A stretch of 64,000 nucleotides of DNA from an uncultured Porphyromonadaceae bacterium (lineage in GTDB: Bacteria > Bacteroidota > Bacteroidia > Bacteroidales > Muribaculaceae). The stretch spans positions 1 through 64,000 of the forward strand of contig UQUV01000013.1 in the NCBI GenBank assembly GCA_900544305.1, given 5' to 3'. The notes below the pieces were generated by a model. The model ran no database searches and was not told where the DNA came from. It saw nothing but the letters and a program-made list of their open reading frames with translations. Positions 61,328-64,000 of the stretch are shown here, one piece after another (the stretch's first letter is position 1; the number at the start of each line of letters is the position of its first letter). A program made the translations under genes and the position numbers.

Positions 61328-61335
61328 TACCTTTG
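61328..61335 (+). promoter_or_regulatory. Promoter box of the suf operon
   Basis: TACCTTTG with predicted start near 61340. This leaves a leader of about 215 nt before sufB, long for this organism. No iron-sulfur regulator site (IscR/RirA type) could be recognised. Confidence 0.5.
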
Positions 61336-61339
61336 TGGG

Positions 61340-61554
61340 CTGAACCGACGGCGGCCGGATGATTCTGTGCGGCGATTTGTAAACGTGTGTTGCATAGTTT
61401 CTTAGCGGATGGCAGCCGAAGGCGGCTTCAAATGTTTTTCGTGTGCACGGAGAACAATTTGAGAAAGAAAAATGTTAGAATGTAATTGCCGGAGGCCTGA
61501 GGCGGGCGGCAATGGAAAATCAAGTGAAAACTTTCCGTAACGGAATATAATTAT
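61340..61554 (+). other. Long untranslated leader of sufB
   Basis: About 215 nt between the predicted start and the sufB ATG. It contains GC-rich inverted segments but no known riboswitch was recognised and no convincing ORF. Confidence 0.35.
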
Positions 61555-63018
61555 ATGGAAAATAACTTCGATAAGAATAAGACAGACGAAGAGCTGATTA
61601 AAGATGCCACCGGGGGCGAATATAAGTATGGATTTGTGACCGACATCGATACGCATATCATCCCCAAGGGGTTGAACGAGGATGTGGTACGCTACATTTC
61701 CGAAGTGAAAGGCGAGCCGGAGTGGCTGCTGGAATTCCGTCTGAAGGCTTTCCGCCATTGGCAGACGATGAAGATGCCGACATGGGCACACCTGGACATT
61801 CCTGAAATCGACTATCAGGCCATCAGCTACTATGCCGCACCTAAAACCAAGAAACTCGACAGTATGGACGAGGTTGACCCGGAACTTCGCAAGACGTTCG
61901 ACAAACTGGGTATTCCTCTTGAAGAACAGATGCGCCTGTCGGGCGTGGCTGTCGATGCGGTGATGGACAGTGTTTCGGTGAAAACAACCTATCGCGACAA
62001 GCTGGCGGAACTGGGCGTGATTTTCTGCTCTATTTCCGAAGCCGTGAAGGACTATCCCGACTTAGTGAAGAAATACTTGGGCAAGGTGGTGTCCTACCGC
62101 GACAACTTTTTTGCCGCTCTCAATTCGGCGGTGTTCTCCGACGGTTCGTTTGTCTACATTCCGAAAGGCGTGCGCTGCCCAATGGAACTTTCTACCTATT
62201 TCCGTATCAATGCTGCCGAAACGGGGCAGTTTGAACGTACGCTGATTGTAGCCGACGACGATGCCTACGTTTCCTATCTCGAAGGTTGTACGGCTCCGAT
62301 GCGTGACGAGAACCAGCTTCATGCGGCGATTGTGGAAATCGTTGTAGAGGACCGCGCGGAAGTGAAATATTCTACCGTGCAGAACTGGTATCCGGGCGAC
62401 AAGGACGGAAAGGGCGGTATCTACAACTTTGTGACAAAACGCGGACTTTGCCGTGGCGACTTCTCGAAACTGTCGTGGACACAGGTGGAAACGGGTTCGG
62501 CCATTACCTGGAAATATCCGAGCTGCGTGCTTCAGGGCGACAATTCGGTGGGTGAGTTCTACTCGGTGGCCGTTACCAATAACCGTCAGCAGGCCGACAC
62601 CGGTACGAAGATGATTCACGTAGGAAAGAACTCGCGCAGCACCATCGTTTCAAAAGGTATTTCGGCAGGATTCAGCCAGAACAGCTACCGCGGTGCGGTG
62701 AAGATTGCCAAGAACGCTACCAACTGCCGCAACTATACGCAGTGCGACAGCCTGTTGCTGAGCGACACTTGCGGTGCGCACACGTTCCCTTACATCGACG
62801 TGCAGAACGATTCGTCGGTAGTGGAACACGAAGCTACCACTTCGAAAATCAATGAAGAACAGGTGTTCTACTGCAACCAGCGCGGCATTTCGACCGAGGA
62901 TGCCATCGGACTGATTGTCAACGGCTATGCCAAGGAAGTGATGAACAAGCTGCCGATGGAATTTGCCGTTGAGGCGCAGAAGTTGCTGCAAATCTCGCTG
63001 GAAGGCTCTGTCGGATAG
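61555..63018 (+). CDS. sufB: SufB, Fe-S cluster scaffold subunit
   Basis: A 487-aa SufB (normal length about 470-490). It has the SufBD beta-helix core and family motifs (FVYIPKGVRCPMELSTYFRINA, QNWYPGDKDGKGGIYNFVTKRG, GTKMIHVGKNSRSTIVSKGIS, QCDSLLLSDTCGAHTFPYIDVQN). It is the platform on which clusters are built, in a SufBCD complex. sufC follows 27 nt later. Confidence 0.95.
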   Translation: MENNFDKNKTDEELIKDATGGEYKYGFVTDIDTHIIPKGLNEDVVRYISEVKGEPEWLLEFRLKAFRHWQTMKMPTWAHLDIPEIDYQAISYYAAPKTKKLDSMDEVDPELRKTFDKLGIPLEEQMRLSGVAVDAVMDSVSVKTTYRDKLAELGVIFCSISEAVKDYPDLVKKYLGKVVSYRDNFFAALNSAVFSDGSFVYIPKGVRCPMELSTYFRINAAETGQFERTLIVADDDAYVSYLEGCTAPMRDENQLHAAIVEIVVEDRAEVKYSTVQNWYPGDKDGKGGIYNFVTKRGLCRGDFSKLSWTQVETGSAITWKYPSCVLQGDNSVGEFYSVAVTNNRQQADTGTKMIHVGKNSRSTIVSKGISAGFSQNSYRGAVKIAKNATNCRNYTQCDSLLLSDTCGAHTFPYIDVQNDSSVVEHEATTSKINEEQVFYCNQRGISTEDAIGLIVNGYAKEVMNKLPMEFAVEAQKLLQISLEGSVG

Positions 63019-63045
63019 ATTTATTAACTGAAAAATCATACTAAA

Positions 63046-63801
63046 ATGCTCGATATAAAAAATCTACATGCCTCAATCGATGGCAAAGAAATTTTGAAGG
63101 GAATCAACCTTACCGTCCGTCCGGGCGAAGTTCATGCAATTATGGGACCGAACGGTTCGGGAAAAAGTACGCTTTCTTCTGTTCTGACCGGTAATCCGGC
63201 GTTTACGGTGACGGAAGGCGAGGTGACATTCTACGGCAAGAACCTGCTGGAGCTCTCTCCGGAGGACCGTTCGCACGAAGGTCTGTTCCTCAGCTTCCAG
63301 TATCCGGTGGAAATTCCGGGTGTGTCGATGGTGAATTTCATGCGTGCTGCTGTCAACGCCAAGCGCAAATATTTCAATCAGGAGCCGCTTTCAGCAAGCG
63401 ATTTCTTGAAACTGATGCGCGAAAAACGTGCTATCGTGCAGCTTGACAACAAGTTGGCCTCACGTTCCGTGAACGAAGGCTTTTCGGGCGGTGAAAAGAA
63501 GCGCAACGAAATTTTCCAGATGGCGATGCTCGAACCGCGTTTGAGCATTCTCGACGAAACCGACAGCGGTCTTGACATCGACGCATTGCGCATTGTGGCG
63601 GAAGGTGTCAACAAGCTGAAGACTGAGAACAACGCCACGATTGTCATTACCCACTACCAGCGTCTGCTCGACTATATCAAGCCCGATATCGTGCATGTGC
63701 TCTACAAGGGACGCATCGTGAAGACTGGCGGTCCGGAACTCGCGCTCGAACTGGAAGAACGCGGCTACGACTGGATTAAGAAAGAAGTGGACAACGAATA
63801 A
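63046..63801 (+). CDS. sufC: SufC, ABC-type ATPase of the Fe-S assembly complex
   Basis: A 251-aa cytosolic ABC ATPase with Walker A GPNGSGKST, the SufC signature FSGGEKKRNEIFQMA, Walker B (LSILDETDSGLD) and the H-loop ITHYQRLL. It drives shape changes of the SufBCD scaffold. Between sufB and sufD in the usual order. Confidence 0.95.
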   Translation: MLDIKNLHASIDGKEILKGINLTVRPGEVHAIMGPNGSGKSTLSSVLTGNPAFTVTEGEVTFYGKNLLELSPEDRSHEGLFLSFQYPVEIPGVSMVNFMRAAVNAKRKYFNQEPLSASDFLKLMREKRAIVQLDNKLASRSVNEGFSGGEKKRNEIFQMAMLEPRLSILDETDSGLDIDALRIVAEGVNKLKTENNATIVITHYQRLLDYIKPDIVHVLYKGRIVKTGGPELALELEERGYDWIKKEVDNE

Positions 63802-63816
63802 ACACGGATTACGACT

Positions 63817-64000
63817 ATGTCAGCTATTGACCAATATATAGAACTCTATAAAGCCAACAGCAAGGCCATTTGCGGCCATTCGGCAGGGGTGCTGAATGCC
63901 AGCCGCGATGCTGCGCTGAAGGCGCTGGAAGGCGCGGCCATGCCCCAAAAGGGCGAGGAGGACTACGAGGTGACGAACCTCGAAGCGATGTTTGCCCCCG
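63817..64000 (+). CDS. sufD: SufD, N-terminal part (runs off the window)
   Basis: ATG at 63817, 15 nt after the sufC stop, opens a frame that continues to the end of the window (first about 61 residues: MSAIDQYIELYKANSKAIC...). Position directly after sufC and the N-terminal helical style fit SufD, the SufB partner. Only the start is visible. Confidence 0.75.
   Translation, partial: MSAIDQYIELYKANSKAICGHSAGVLNASRDAALKALEGAAMPQKGEEDYEVTNLEAMFAP

Overview
The window looks like chromosome from a gut-type Bacteroidales bacterium (Bacteroidota). The signs are a SusC/SusD pair, a TonB receptor/DUF4249 pair, a protein with a type IX secretion (T9SS) C-terminal domain, membrane-tethered TPR/HTH regulators, and the phylum-specific promoter box TAnnTTTG (often with TTG 19-21 nt upstream) in front of many genes. 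The family cannot be fixed from sequence alone. No phage, integrase, complete insertion sequence or CRISPR array was seen.

Layout. 1-6.5 kb: a lipoprotein TPR/HTH regulator, a small DUF3244-like secreted protein, a 1086-aa T9SS-type cargo with a lipase-like core whose catalytic residues look lost, and a small outer-membrane barrel. 6.7 kb: tRNA-Pro(TGG). 7-10 kb: a three-gene nonulosonate-type operon (LegB-like dehydratase, ATP-grasp enzyme, NeuB-like synthase). 10-18.8 kb: a secreted two-module esterase, LrgAB, an Lrp/AsnC regulator, a YfhO membrane protein, a methyltransferase-like protein and a MATE exporter. 19-22.4 kb: a DUF6377-type regulator followed by 1.9 kb without a conventional gene that holds three related, separately promoted and separately terminated small RNA genes. 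22.4-33 kb: a flippase-like operon, rsmA-mgtE, carboxynorspermidine synthase and SusCD. 33-50 kb: mostly minus-strand genes (zinc-ribbon coiled coil, NIF3, aspS, MATE, SulP, a TolC/HlyD/ABC-2 export operon, an NCS2 purine permease divergent from xpt, birA, and an AAA+TOPRIM protein). 50-59 kb: a BspA-like remnant, a secreted hypothetical, ribE-nitroreductase-menA, TonB receptor/DUF4249, and folB with a lipoprotein. 59-64 kb: CvpA, a secreted hypothetical and sufBCD (sufD runs off the edge).

The strongest candidate for something undescribed is the sRNA trio (about 20734-21985). Each copy has a TAnnTTTG-type box, a 5' hairpin whose sequence differs between copies while pairing is kept, two conserved single-stranded blocks, an invariant CGTT-GTGA-AACG hairpin, an identical 27-nt block, a third hairpin with changing loop, and its own Rho-independent terminator. 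Other unusual points are 74-78 bp tandem repeats that carry promoter boxes directly in front of two minus-strand genes, promoters placed so close to ATG that the mRNAs should be nearly leaderless, the degenerate lipase-like cargo, and the incomplete nonulosonate operon.

All functional names come from reading motifs and lengths; no database search was run. Promoter, terminator and start-site calls are by eye.
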